Below are positions 23,576 through 30,112 of a DNA stretch of 64,000 bases, one piece after another. Source of the stretch: a virus; IMG/VR virus record IMGVR_UViG_3300003322_000571, positions 124,001-188,000 of that record. One strand, given 5' to 3'. The notes below the pieces were generated by a model that was given only the letters and a program-made list of their open reading frames with translations, ran no database searches and had not been told where the DNA came from. The first letter of the stretch is position 1. Every line of letters begins with the position of its first letter. The position numbers and the translations under genes were made by a program.

Positions 23576-23604
23576 TTGACTGTCTGATTTGTGCACTTAA
23601 TAAT
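23576..23604 (+). promoter_or_regulatory. Sigma70-type promoter in a dyad
   Basis: -35 TTGACT, 17-nt spacer, -10 AATAAT. Perfect arms TTGTGCA (23589-23595) and TGCACAA (23606-23612). Confidence 0.75.
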
Positions 23605-23639
23605 CTGCACAACTTAACAACCAACAGAAAGGGTCAATC

Positions 23640-23816
23640 ATGATCGTCGACAACTTCACGCGAGATATCCCCCAAGAAGACGAAAACCTGTCGCCGGCAC
23701 TGGGTGCGATGATGGGTGTGCTCGCCATGCCGCACCAGTACAGCCGTTTCGTCAACGACACGATGCTGTCGCTCAACATGCAGTGCCCGCAGTCTGCGCA
23801 CGTGATGGAAAAGTGA
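23640..23816 (+). CDS. Small hypothetical protein (58 aa)
   Basis: SD AAAGGG upstream. Begins MIVDNFTRDIPQEDENLSPA; Met-rich in the middle. Has its own promoter and is followed by another, like its neighbours. Confidence 0.7.
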   Translation: MIVDNFTRDIPQEDENLSPALGAMMGVLAMPHQYSRFVNDTMLSLNMQCPQSAHVMEK

Positions 23817-23820
23817 ACTG

Positions 23821-23849
23821 TTGACTTGTCGGCCGGATGGGAGTATTAT
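23821..23849 (+). promoter_or_regulatory. Sigma70-type promoter in a palindrome
   Basis: -35 TTGACT, 17-nt spacer, -10 TATTAT in a TGGGAG...CTCCCA dyad (23837-23857). Confidence 0.8.
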
Positions 23850-23879
23850 GCTCCCATCGGTTAACAACCAGGAACACAA

Positions 23880-24275
23880 ATGTTCAAGACCACCCTGCAG
23901 AACATCCACGAAGTCGACGAGAGCGATTTCGGCTACGGACCGCACGTGTACGGCCTACTGCTCGAAGCGCAGGCCGAAGAGCTGGAAGTGACCGTCGTGC
24001 AACGTGTAATCGACAACGGCAACCCCGCGCACGACAATTACGACATCGTGCTCGATAACGGCCTGAAGGTCGATGCGGTGAGTGGTTACCACCTTGCCGA
24101 CATTCACAACTTCGTGGAGAATACGCACGAGTCGCAGTTCTGCCTCGCTGTGCAACATGGTGTCGATTTCGATCACGGTGTGTGGTCTGAACGGATCGAG
24201 TCCATGCTGCGCGATGCGGAGCAGAATCCGCATATTTCCATCTCGTACGAAACGACGTACGCCATTTCCAAGTGA
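23880..24275 (+). CDS. Acidic hypothetical protein
   Basis: 131 residues, SD CAGGAA. Acidic and His-rich; alpha/beta pattern. First gene of a two-gene unit with the prepilin-like gene 8 nt downstream. Confidence 0.82.
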   Translation: MFKTTLQNIHEVDESDFGYGPHVYGLLLEAQAEELEVTVVQRVIDNGNPAHDNYDIVLDNGLKVDAVSGYHLADIHNFVENTHESQFCLAVQHGVDFDHGVWSERIESMLRDAEQNPHISISYETTYAISK

Positions 24276-24283
24276 AGGTCAAC

Positions 24284-24529
24284 ATGAAAAAGCACAACGG
24301 TTTCACGCTGATTGAACTGTTGATCGTTCTCGCGATCATCGGTATCCTGCTGGCAGTGGCGTTGCCTGCATGGCACAACTACCGCAACAACACCGCAGAA
24401 CCGAGCGGCCGCTACGGGCAGATCGGGCACGACCAGCCGCAAGCAGAATACGAATGCCGCGCTGGCGTTGTGATGAAACGCGACGGCAAGGCGCTGAAGT
24501 CGAGCAACGGCTCGATCGTGACCTGCTAA
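24284..24529 (+). CDS. Type IV prepilin-like protein
   Basis: 81 residues from the ATG after SD GAAGG. The N-terminus is a full class III signal: short basic leader MKKHNG, cleavage Gly6, Phe7 (+1) and Glu11 (+5) in GFTLIELLIVLAIIGILLA, continuing into the hydrophobic pilin helix. The remaining part is very short, with Cys58 and Cys81 able to form a C-terminal disulfide as in pilins. It could be processed by the host prepilin peptidase and enter or jam the pilus or secretion machine. Probably too small for a major pilin. A terminator follows. Confidence 0.82.
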   Translation: MKKHNGFTLIELLIVLAIIGILLAVALPAWHNYRNNTAEPSGRYGQIGHDQPQAEYECRAGVVMKRDGKALKSSNGSIVTC

Positions 24530-24550
24530 TACAAGTTACCTCCCTGTTTG

Positions 24551-24587
24551 GGCCGGGTTGAGCGCAAGCTCCCCGGCTCGTTTTTTA
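24551..24587 (+). terminator. Rho-independent terminator
   Basis: Two-part stem GCCGGG/CCCGGC and GAGC/GCTC around loop GCAA, then TCG and six T. Confidence 0.88.
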
Positions 24588-24674
24588 TTCCGAATCCAGC
24601 GCAGCAAACACACCTTCCCACTTTCCAAATAGCATACGGCAAACTAGATGGTTTGGCAAGTGTGGAAAGCCCTA

Positions 24675-24703
24675 TTGTCCGTCTATCTCGTTTGGTGTAT
24701 ACT
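24675..24703 (+). promoter_or_regulatory. Sigma70-type promoter
   Basis: -35 TTGTCC, 17-nt spacer, -10 TATACT, before the membrane-peptide gene at 24726. Confidence 0.75.
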
Positions 24704-24725
24704 TGGTCATCAAGTGGAGATTTAG

Positions 24726-24851
24726 ATGCGACTCGTTGCTTACGTACTGATCCTTGGTTTTGCGTCGGGGTTGCTCGCACGCAATCCGTACATCGGTGCG
24801 TTGGCGGGAGTTGTGTGCTGGATCGTTGACACAATCATCAACAGGGAGTAA
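24726..24851 (+). CDS. Very small membrane protein (41 aa)
   Basis: Starts MRLVAYVLILGFASGLLA and has a second hydrophobic stretch (ALAGVVCWIVDTII). SD GGAG is 11 nt before the ATG. Two nt before the next gene. Confidence 0.68.
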   Translation: MRLVAYVLILGFASGLLARNPYIGALAGVVCWIVDTIINRE

Positions 24852-24853
24852 TC

Positions 24854-25048
24854 ATGGCACTCGTCATCACAATCATTTCCGCACTGATCCTTGTGATCGG
24901 CGGCATCGGTGCAATCGTTGGCGTTCTCGTTGGCGCAGCGTGGTGGGCGGGAGCGCTCACTGCGCTGATCAGCACGGTCGTGTTCATTATCATCCTGGTC
25001 GTCAGCCTGCTCGTGCTGGGATTCGCCAAGATGGACTCGTTGATCTGA
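24854..25048 (+). CDS. Small membrane protein, two TM segments
   Basis: 64 residues, SD AGGGAG. Almost entirely hydrophobic: helices at about 3-32 and 34-58. Confidence 0.8.
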   Translation: MALVITIISALILVIGGIGAIVGVLVGAAWWAGALTALISTVVFIIILVVSLLVLGFAKMDSLI

Positions 25049-25068
25049 ACAGCGAGACAGGTTACAAT
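25040..25068 (+). promoter_or_regulatory. Sigma70-type promoter at a leaderless gene
   Basis: -35 TTGATC (inside the preceding gene), 17-nt spacer, -10 TACAAT. The predicted transcription start falls on or next to the ATG at 25076. Confidence 0.65.
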
Positions 25069-25075
25069 TGATCCC

Positions 25076-25327
25076 ATGAGTGGATATCTTGGTAACCCGG
25101 ACGCAGAGTCCGAACACGCACTGATCCTCGCTGAGAACGGGATCGATGCGGCACGTGCAATGTTGGCAGGTCCTGTTCTGGAAGACTGTCAGAACTGCGA
25201 TGAGCCGATCGATCCGAAGCGAGTCGCTGCGCTCCGTGCAAACGGCATGAAGTGCATGTACTGCATTATTTGCCAATCGAAGTTTGACGCTGCACCAAAG
25301 ATCAAAATGCTTGACCGCATCCTGTAA
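25076..25327 (+). CDS. TraR/DksA-type zinc-finger protein
   Basis: 83 residues, the size of phage TraR. Four Cys (C38, C41, C60, C63; a fifth, C66, follows) flank the CxNCDEPIDPKR..AL turn typical of the TraR/DksA finger. TraR binds the RNA polymerase secondary channel and mimics ppGpp/DksA, shifting transcription between promoter classes. No SD is visible, and the promoter position predicts a leaderless mRNA. Confidence 0.85.
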   Translation: MSGYLGNPDAESEHALILAENGIDAARAMLAGPVLEDCQNCDEPIDPKRVAALRANGMKCMYCIICQSKFDAAPKIKMLDRIL

Positions 25328-25339
25328 GTGTGGGATAGT
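25311..25339 (+). promoter_or_regulatory. Sigma70-type promoter
   Basis: -35 TTGACC inside the TraR-like gene, 17-nt spacer, -10 GATAGT; TGTG/CACA arms. Confidence 0.7.
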
Positions 25340-25365
25340 AGTCACATCAACAACTGAGGTGCAAC

Positions 25366-25626
25366 ATGCCTGCGATCAACATCTCCAACGAACTCGTCCG
25401 TGCCATCAATGCTGTGTGGGACTACATCGGTTCCGACTGCGAGCAGTGCGCCAATGAGTGCGGTGAAGAACTGACGAACGAGATGGCCATTGAGAGCTGC
25501 ATCGACGCCGATCGCCTGAAGACGAACGGTCACAAAGCTGCTGACAAGGAACTCCATGCGCTGATCGAGCAGCACGGTTACGGCCCCGTTGCCAAAGCCC
25601 TCGAGAAGAAGATCAGCCTGGCCTGA
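25366..25626 (+). CDS. Hypothetical protein with Cys motif
   Basis: 86 residues, SD TGAGG. DCEQCANECGEELTNEMAIE and a further Cys give a possible four-Cys metal site. Helical otherwise. Confidence 0.8.
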   Translation: MPAINISNELVRAINAVWDYIGSDCEQCANECGEELTNEMAIESCIDADRLKTNGHKAADKELHALIEQHGYGPVAKALEKKISLA

Positions 25627-25630
25627 TCTG

Positions 25631-25659
25631 TTGACAAAGCTAGTGTCCTACGGGACACT
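25631..25659 (+). promoter_or_regulatory. Sigma70-type promoter in a tight hairpin
   Basis: -35 TTGACA, 17-nt spacer, -10 GACACT. Arms CTAGTGTCC (25640-25648) and GGACACTAG (25653-25661) with loop TACG; the -10 is in the right arm. ACTAGTAAACAT overlaps the end (25657-25668). Confidence 0.7.
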
Positions 25660-25691
25660 AGTAAACATCAACACAGTCACAGGTAAACATC

Positions 25692-25913
25692 ATGCCGATC
25701 ATCACTGCCCACGAGCTCGCTCGTCAACTGCTTGCGCAAGGCGACTACGAAGTGTGCTTGCTTGACGAAGGTGCAACGCACGGCTGGAGTATCGGCTCTG
25801 TTGTCTCTTGCCAAGGTCGGAGTGATGATTCCGAGCTGACGAAACCAATGGTCGTCATCACGATCGGCAACGGTCTGACGGAACTTCTTCCAAAACCGGA
25901 GCGTATGCAATGA
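25692..25913 (+). CDS. Small hypothetical protein
   Basis: 73 residues; a weak SD (CAGG) precedes. Alpha/beta pattern. Overlaps the next gene by ATGA. Confidence 0.78.
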   Translation: MPIITAHELARQLLAQGDYEVCLLDEGATHGWSIGSVVSCQGRSDDSELTKPMVVITIGNGLTELLPKPERMQ

Positions 25914-26212
25914 CAAGCGAAATGTTCAACAATGAGCCGACCGAGGAGCGGAAGGCGAAGCTTGAGCAGTTGCTCGGGCGGATGGAAGCTCCCGACGTGA
26001 TCGCGAAGCAATGTCAGATGTCGCACGCTGCGGTGTTCGCTCTGATCAACGCTCGGTCGTACACGGGGTTCAACAAGTGGTGGGCCCAGCAGGTCAGCGG
26101 CAGGCGTGCGATGCTGATCAACGACAAGTGGGCACTCGCAGAGGCTGCATATAGCGCAGGCCGTGAGGCACTCGCCGAAGAGATCGCGAAGTTGCGTGAT
26201 CAGCCGTTGTAA
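25910..26212 (+). CDS. Possible helix-turn-helix protein (100 aa)
   Basis: Coupled to the previous gene by ATGA. Residues ~28-50 (PDVIAKQCQMSHAAVFALIN) read like a helix-turn-helix; the C-terminus is helical and Ala-rich. Weak assignment. Confidence 0.75.
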   Translation: MTSEMFNNEPTEERKAKLEQLLGRMEAPDVIAKQCQMSHAAVFALINARSYTGFNKWWAQQVSGRRAMLINDKWALAEAAYSAGREALAEEIAKLRDQPL

Positions 26213-26233
26213 TGTAGCAACTACAACACTCCA

Positions 26234-26262
26234 AAGGCAACAGGGCACTGCCCTGTTGCCTT
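26234..26262 (+). terminator. 13-bp-stem terminator overlapping a promoter
   Basis: Arms AAGGCAACAGGGC/GCCCTGTTGCCTT, loop ACT, no T-run. Its right arm contains the next -35 box TTGCCT. Confidence 0.7.
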
Positions 26263-26284
26263 CGCTGGTCAATTGTGCGATACT
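26256..26284 (+). promoter_or_regulatory. Sigma70-type promoter fused to a terminator
   Basis: -35 TTGCCT, 17-nt spacer, -10 GATACT, then GGCTTCATTG. Confidence 0.7.
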
Positions 26285-26309
26285 GGCTTCATTGTAATAA
26301 GGAGCTGAT

Positions 26310-26606
26310 ATGAGCCGACCGACGTCAGAAGAGATCCGCGCATTCGCTGCTCGTATGGAGCAGAACGACTTCTTTGAGCTCGTTGCTCATCATATGCTGT
26401 TCGTCGAGCAGGCGATCGCGACCGATGCGTTGGCAACAGAGCTCGACGCTGACGATACGTACAATCGCTCGTTGGCTCAGGAGCTGTTCCACGACCCAGA
26501 GTACCTCGCAAACTGCTGTGAGGCAACGCTGTCTGGCATGGGGTTTGAAGAAGCTGTCGTCGAGCAGCTGAAGCTGCTCGCTCCGTCGTACGTTCGGCCC
26601 CGTTGA
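26310..26606 (+). CDS. Acidic helical hypothetical protein
   Basis: 98 residues, SD AAGGAG. Helical and acidic throughout (SEEIRAFAARMEQNDFFELV). Its stop codon lies in the next -35 box. Confidence 0.82.
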   Translation: MSRPTSEEIRAFAARMEQNDFFELVAHHMLFVEQAIATDALATELDADDTYNRSLAQELFHDPEYLANCCEATLSGMGFEEAVVEQLKLLAPSYVRPR

Positions 26607-26631
26607 TCAGTTTGGTCATTTGGGCGATACT
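26603..26631 (+). promoter_or_regulatory. Sigma70-type promoter
   Basis: -35 TTGATC overlapping the preceding TGA stop, 17-nt spacer, -10 GATACT. Confidence 0.72.
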
Positions 26632-26657
26632 GGACGCATTCAATCAAGGAGCGAGCT

Positions 26658-26983
26658 ATGAAGTACTGGAACGGCGTTGGCCGCCATCAGGCTGCGTACG
26701 ACGAGGTCAGCAAGCTGATCCCCGTCGAAGGTGCGTGCAATGACGCACAGACGACGAACAAGTCGCTCGACCTCCTGCGTCGTGCTACTACGATCTGTAC
26801 AACAACGGCCTGTGCAATCGCGCCAAGGAGTTCCGCACGATCTTCGGGTTTGGCGGTGAGAGTATCGCCAAGAACTTCGCAGATGTCAACGGGATGAACC
26901 TCCTTGACGAGAAGATGGATGTCCTGATCGAGAAGGCGTGCGTCGAACAAGGTCTCGCCCACTTGACATATCGCAAGAGCTGA
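26658..26983 (+). pseudogene. Small gene broken by a frameshift
   Basis: SD AAGGAGCG. The first frame runs MKYWNGVGRHQAAYDEVSKL to about codon 43 (LLRRA, ~26784). The protein-like sequence then continues in the -1 frame as YYDLYNNGLCNRAKEFRTIF and ends LAHLTYRKS at 26983. Together they give a natural ~108-aa protein; frame 1 alone turns into low-quality sequence. No classic slippery heptamer is present, so a 1-base deletion or sequencing error is likelier than programmed frameshifting. Confidence 0.65.
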
Positions 26984-26991
26984 GGGATACT
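26963..26991 (+). promoter_or_regulatory. Sigma70-type promoter
   Basis: -35 TTGACA, 17-nt spacer, -10 GATACT. Confidence 0.75.
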
Positions 26992-27021
26992 GGCTTCACT
27001 GTCAACCACTGGAGAGCAAAC

Positions 27022-27315
27022 ATGGCGTACGTGATCTACAACGAAAAGACGTGCAAGCGATACGAGACCGAGCGTCGCACCGCGTCGTGGGCTCAGAAGG
27101 GCAGCGCCAAGAGCGTGCTGACCAAGGCGATCAAGAGCGGCGACATCAAGAACGGAGACGACTGGAAGGTCGGCACGTACGAAGAGTGGCAAGCGAACGA
27201 TCGCGACATCGAAGTGATCAGCGCGATGGACGGCAAGACCGTCTGCAAGATCAAGGCGAGCGAGAAGGGCAATCGCGTCAGCGACCCGAGCATGGAAGGT
27301 TACTGGACGATGTAA
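27022..27315 (+). CDS. Hypothetical protein
   Basis: 97 residues from the ATG after SD TGGAGAG. Lys-rich, with repeated DWKVGTYEEW/DIEV-type segments; GC-rich codon use. No family is recognised. Confidence 0.82.
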   Translation: MAYVIYNEKTCKRYETERRTASWAQKGSAKSVLTKAIKSGDIKNGDDWKVGTYEEWQANDRDIEVISAMDGKTVCKIKASEKGNRVSDPSMEGYWTM

Positions 27316-27319
27316 GAAC

Positions 27320-27348
27320 AAGGAGCCTACGGGCTCCTTTTCGTTTTG
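27320..27348 (+). terminator. Rho-independent terminator
   Basis: Stem AAGGAGCC/GGCTCCTT, loop TACG, tail TTCGTTTT. Confidence 0.85.
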
Positions 27349-27364
27349 TCAACTGGCAAAGTCG

Positions 27365-27447
27365 TTGTTCCGCTCTCGCTGTCCATCCCCAGGGTGCCTG
27401 ATCGAACGCATGCTGCTAGTATCGCATAGCTGTCCGTCGAAGTCAAC
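27365..27447 (+). repeat. Three-copy intergenic repeat, unit B
   Basis: CCGCTCTC, GTCCATCCCCAGG, ATCGAACGCATG, AGTATCGC, then GAAGTCAAC; see unit A. A promoter begins 3 nt after it. Confidence 0.7.
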
Positions 27448-27449
27448 TG

Positions 27450-27478
27450 TTGACAAGTTGGTTGTTTGGGCATATACT
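27450..27478 (+). promoter_or_regulatory. Sigma70 consensus promoter
   Basis: -35 TTGACA, 17-nt spacer, -10 TATACT; TGGTT/AACCA arms. The core is identical to the promoter at 27765. Confidence 0.85.
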
Positions 27479-27505
27479 AGAACCATCTAATCGAGGATCA
27501 AAGAC

Positions 27506-27760
27506 ATGGACGTTCTAATCTTCCAAGGTGGTGAGTGCGTTACGGATGACCACCATGTTGTGATTGATGCATGGACCCAAGAAGCAATCGTCAAAGCATT
27601 GATTGAGCGTGAAGGGACTGACGAATGGCTCGAAGAGCAAGTAACTTTCCTTGAAGGAAACGTCACTGTACGTGATACGTTTGAATTTGTCAACGTCAAT
27701 ATGGCACAAATCGTGCTCGACGGGTACAACGGCGGAATGCTCTATATTATTCGTTGCTGA
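27506..27760 (+). CDS. Acidic hypothetical protein
   Basis: 84 residues, SD CGAGGA. Acidic alpha/beta. No family is recognised. Confidence 0.82.
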   Translation: MDVLIFQGGECVTDDHHVVIDAWTQEAIVKALIEREGTDEWLEEQVTFLEGNVTVRDTFEFVNVNMAQIVLDGYNGGMLYIIRC

Positions 27761-27764
27761 CCCA

Positions 27765-27793
27765 TTGACAAGTTGGTTGTTTGGGCATATACT
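27765..27793 (+). promoter_or_regulatory. Sigma70 consensus promoter
   Basis: -35 TTGACA, 17-nt spacer, -10 TATACT. No clear dyad. Confidence 0.85.
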
Positions 27794-27821
27794 GGCTTCA
27801 TTGATTCACAAAGGAGCAACC

Positions 27822-28064
27822 ATGTTTGGTCTGACGTTCGAACAAGTCAAGGCGATGTCCTCTGATCAAATCGCTGACGAAATCCTCCATAGCGACGAGA
27901 TGCAACGAGGCTACAGTGATGGCCACATGGACGCGCTGTTCGATGACGACCAAATCCTCAGCGAAAAGGATGCGTGCGAACAAGCAACGATCCGCAAGCA
28001 GCAAGAGGGCAACCATCCTGATTATCTCAAGGGCTATTGGGTTGGTCAAGTGTCGTTTGGCTGA
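27822..28064 (+). CDS. Small acidic hypothetical protein
   Basis: 80 residues, SD AAGGAG. Helical, Asp/Glu-rich (DGHMDALFDDDQILSEKDAC). No family is recognised. Confidence 0.82.
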   Translation: MFGLTFEQVKAMSSDQIADEILHSDEMQRGYSDGHMDALFDDDQILSEKDACEQATIRKQQEGNHPDYLKGYWVGQVSFG

Positions 28065-28076
28065 ACGACTGCCCTG

Positions 28077-28105
28077 TTGACAAAGTGACCTGATGGGAGT
28101 ATTAT
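28077..28105 (+). promoter_or_regulatory. Sigma70-type promoter in a 21-bp palindrome
   Basis: -35 TTGACA, 17-nt spacer, -10 TATTAT; palindrome 28093-28113. Confidence 0.82.
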
Positions 28106-28136
28106 ACTCCCATCTTAAACGCATTGGAGAAACGAA

Positions 28137-28355
28137 ATGCCTCATCCGACACGAGCACAAGTTGAGAAGTTCCTCAACTACTACGAGCATGATCTCTCGG
28201 ACGAAGACGCAGCTGACCTCATCAACGAAGAGTATAGCGACCTCTATACTGATGACGAGATCGACAATGGTGCGATGGATCAACTGTTCGTGTACGTCGA
28301 CCACTATCGCAAACATGGTGTGTGGCCTGACGACTGTGTGCTCGCTGTTGCCTAA
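28137..28355 (+). CDS. Small acidic hypothetical protein
   Basis: 72 residues, SD TGGAGA. Helical, very acidic (DLSDEDAADLINEEYSDLY). Confidence 0.82.
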   Translation: MPHPTRAQVEKFLNYYEHDLSDEDAADLINEEYSDLYTDDEIDNGAMDQLFVYVDHYRKHGVWPDDCVLAVA

Positions 28356-28376
28356 GTGACCAAATGGGAGTATTAT
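28348..28376 (+). promoter_or_regulatory. Sigma70-type promoter in a 21-bp palindrome
   Basis: -35 TTGCCT overlapping the preceding stop, 17-nt spacer, -10 TATTAT; palindrome 28364-28384. Confidence 0.78.
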
Positions 28377-28403
28377 ACTCCCATCACTTACTGGAGAGCA
28401 GAC

Positions 28404-28547
28404 ATGAGCCACATCGCTACCCTCGAACGTCTACACGACGAAGCTGTTGCCTTCGGTGACGAAGAGGCAGCGGAGTTCTACTCCGAAGAGATCGACAACT
28501 ATTGGACGTGTCGCGAGGAAGAAGATCGTTTCGATCGCGACGCTTGA
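28404..28547 (+). CDS. Very small acidic protein (47 aa)
   Basis: The ATG after SD TGGAGAG is used; upstream in-frame codons lie in the promoter palindrome. Strongly acidic helix (HDEAVAFGDEEAAEFYSEEI). Confidence 0.72.
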   Translation: MSHIATLERLHDEAVAFGDEEAAEFYSEEIDNYWTCREEEDRFDRDA

Positions 28548-28551
28548 ACTG

Positions 28552-28580
28552 TTGTCTGTCTGACAATAAGATGGGATACT
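28552..28580 (+). promoter_or_regulatory. Sigma70-type promoter in an 18-bp palindrome
   Basis: -35 TTGTCT, 17-nt spacer, -10 GATACT; palindrome ATGGGATACTTATCCCAT (28571-28588). Confidence 0.78.
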
Positions 28581-28611
28581 TATCCCATCTTAAACGCGCT
28601 GGAGAAGCGAA

Positions 28612-28941
28612 ATGGCACTGCAAGTTACGAAGTATTCGGTTGAACATTCGAAGTCGATGTCTTTTAACGACACTCGAACTGTGTTGTTCGTGTCGTCGTT
28701 CGATATTCATTCTATGCACATTACTGAACTGACGGGGACAATCGAAGAGATTGCGAAGTACATGATCGGTGTGTGGGCGTTCGGTGAAGATGGTGACTAC
28801 GAATACGATGAAGTTCAACAACTTCAGATCGATGAGTACTACAACGAACTCGCTGAAGAATACGAAGCTTGGGAGATTCTCGATGGTGTGATCGATATGA
28901 TCAACGGTGACGGAGTATATCAGTTGATCTACAAAAACTGA
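28612..28941 (+). CDS. Paralogue pair, copy 1 (109 aa)
   Basis: SD TGGAGA. Related to the next gene: both start MALxV, share a G-T-(I/V)-E-E-(I/V) helix, an acidic middle and a C-terminal MINGDGVYQLIY-type strand. No known family; acidic. Confidence 0.83.
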   Translation: MALQVTKYSVEHSKSMSFNDTRTVLFVSSFDIHSMHITELTGTIEEIAKYMIGVWAFGEDGDYEYDEVQQLQIDEYYNELAEEYEAWEILDGVIDMINGDGVYQLIYKN

Positions 28942-28945
28942 CCTG

Positions 28946-28974
28946 TTGTCCAAATGACCAAATGGGAGTATTAT
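28946..28974 (+). promoter_or_regulatory. Sigma70-type promoter in a 21-bp palindrome
   Basis: -35 TTGTCC, 17-nt spacer, -10 TATTAT; palindrome 28962-28982. Confidence 0.78.
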
Positions 28975-29000
28975 ACTCCCATCAATCAACGGAGGCCCAA

Positions 29001-29351
29001 ATGGCTTTGAAAGTCGAAGACTACTATCCCGACCAAGGTAAGTGCAACGCTTCGTCGTTGCAAGACGACGTCAAGATCATCCTGACGATCACGCCGTGGG
29101 ATCGCGGTGGCGACACGTCGCCCGAGTACAAGCGCATCGAGGGCACGGTCGAAGAGGTCGTCAAGTACTTGCTCCTCCTCGGCAACTACGGTGGTGCGGA
29201 AAGCGTCGACGACCTCGAAGACGAGGACGAAGTCGAAGAGTTCAACGAAGATTTCAACGTTTTCGTCGCGAACAACGCTCCGCACAAGATCATCGACGCA
29301 ATCATCATTACCATCAACGGCGACGATGGTTACGAGGTAACGTACCTCTAA
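29001..29351 (+). CDS. Paralogue pair, copy 2 (116 aa), GC-richer
   Basis: SD ACGGAGG. Shares the layout of copy 1 (IEGTVEEVVKYL ... IITINGDDGYEVTY) but has more GC-rich codons. Strongly acidic centre. Confidence 0.83.
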   Translation: MALKVEDYYPDQGKCNASSLQDDVKIILTITPWDRGGDTSPEYKRIEGTVEEVVKYLLLLGNYGGAESVDDLEDEDEVEEFNEDFNVFVANNAPHKIIDAIIITINGDDGYEVTYL

Positions 29352-29368
29352 TCCGTCTTACGGACAAC

Positions 29369-29397
29369 AAAAAGCTCTCCTCGTGAGAGCTTTTTTA
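29369..29397 (+). terminator. Rho-independent terminator
   Basis: Stem AAAGCTCTC/GAGAGCTTT with a TTTTT tail. Confidence 0.88.
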
Positions 29398-29407
29398 ATT
29401 GCTCCTG

Positions 29408-29435
29408 TTGCCCAAACCCTATATTCGTGTATACT
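29408..29435 (+). promoter_or_regulatory. Sigma70-type promoter
   Basis: -35 TTGCCC, 16-nt spacer, -10 TATACT. Confidence 0.65.
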
Positions 29436-29487
29436 TGGCTTCATCGGTTAACACAACTCACACGAGTTTTTCAACAGGAGAGCTGAG

Positions 29488-30003
29488 ATGGATGCACGAG
29501 TCGTCGAGAGTGTTCTGGGCAACATCAAGGGCGCGACGTTCGTCGGCCTCGACACGGAAACGGTCGTCGATCTGAAGGGCGGCAAGAAGAACGAGATGCA
29601 GGGCCGCGTCACGAAGGTGATGACCGGCGCTCTCGTGCAAGTGTTCGCCCGCGGTGGCGAAGGCGGTGGCTACGAGAACAAGGTCAACCGTCGCCTCGAC
29701 AAGGAAGGCAAGGAAGTCGAGTTCGAAGTCGGTCCGCGTAAGTGGGGCACGCGTCTCGAAGGCAAGCCGTTCGTCGAGCACAAGGGTGAACTGTACCTCG
29801 AAGTCATCTTCGAGCGCCCGGGGGAATCCCACTACCTGCTGGACGGCAAACCGATCCAAGCTGCCGAAATCATCGGCCTCGACGAAGGCCCCGTGAAGGC
29901 TGGTGAACAGGGCGGCCTGGAAGACAAGGTCATCCTGCGCACGTTCAAGTTCGACAGCATCAAGGCGCTGCGCGTCAACAAGACGGAAGTCAAGGCGCGC
30001 TGA
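29488..30003 (+). CDS. Conserved phage protein (171 aa), GC-rich
   Basis: SD CAGGAGAG. The pattern ATFVGLDTETVVDLKGGKKN, then KWGTRLEGKPFVEHKGELYL and a C-terminal FKFDSIKALRVNKTEVK recurs in many phage hypothetical proteins of this size. Beta-rich, basic centre; GC-rich codons suggest high expression. No function is known to me. Confidence 0.85.
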   Translation: MDARVVESVLGNIKGATFVGLDTETVVDLKGGKKNEMQGRVTKVMTGALVQVFARGGEGGGYENKVNRRLDKEGKEVEFEVGPRKWGTRLEGKPFVEHKGELYLEVIFERPGESHYLLDGKPIQAAEIIGLDEGPVKAGEQGGLEDKVILRTFKFDSIKALRVNKTEVKAR

Positions 30004-30024
30004 AAGTCAACAGCGCCAACAAAG

Positions 30025-30048
30025 AGCCCACCTCGTGTGGGCTTTTTT
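30025..30048 (+). terminator. Rho-independent terminator
   Basis: Stem AGCCCAC/GTGGGCT followed by TTTTT. Confidence 0.88.
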
Positions 30049-30057
30049 ATTGCCCAC

Positions 30058-30086
30058 TTGATCAATCGACATAGTTGTGTTATTAT
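30058..30086 (+). promoter_or_regulatory. Sigma70-type promoter
   Basis: -35 TTGATC, 17-nt spacer, -10 TATTAT. Confidence 0.72.
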
Positions 30087-30112
30087 ATCAGCATTGTCAA
30101 ACGGAGATCGAA

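Noticed and set aside
26658-26983. Programmed -1 frameshift
   Set aside because: No slippery heptamer or downstream pseudoknot was seen at the switch point; a lesion is simpler.
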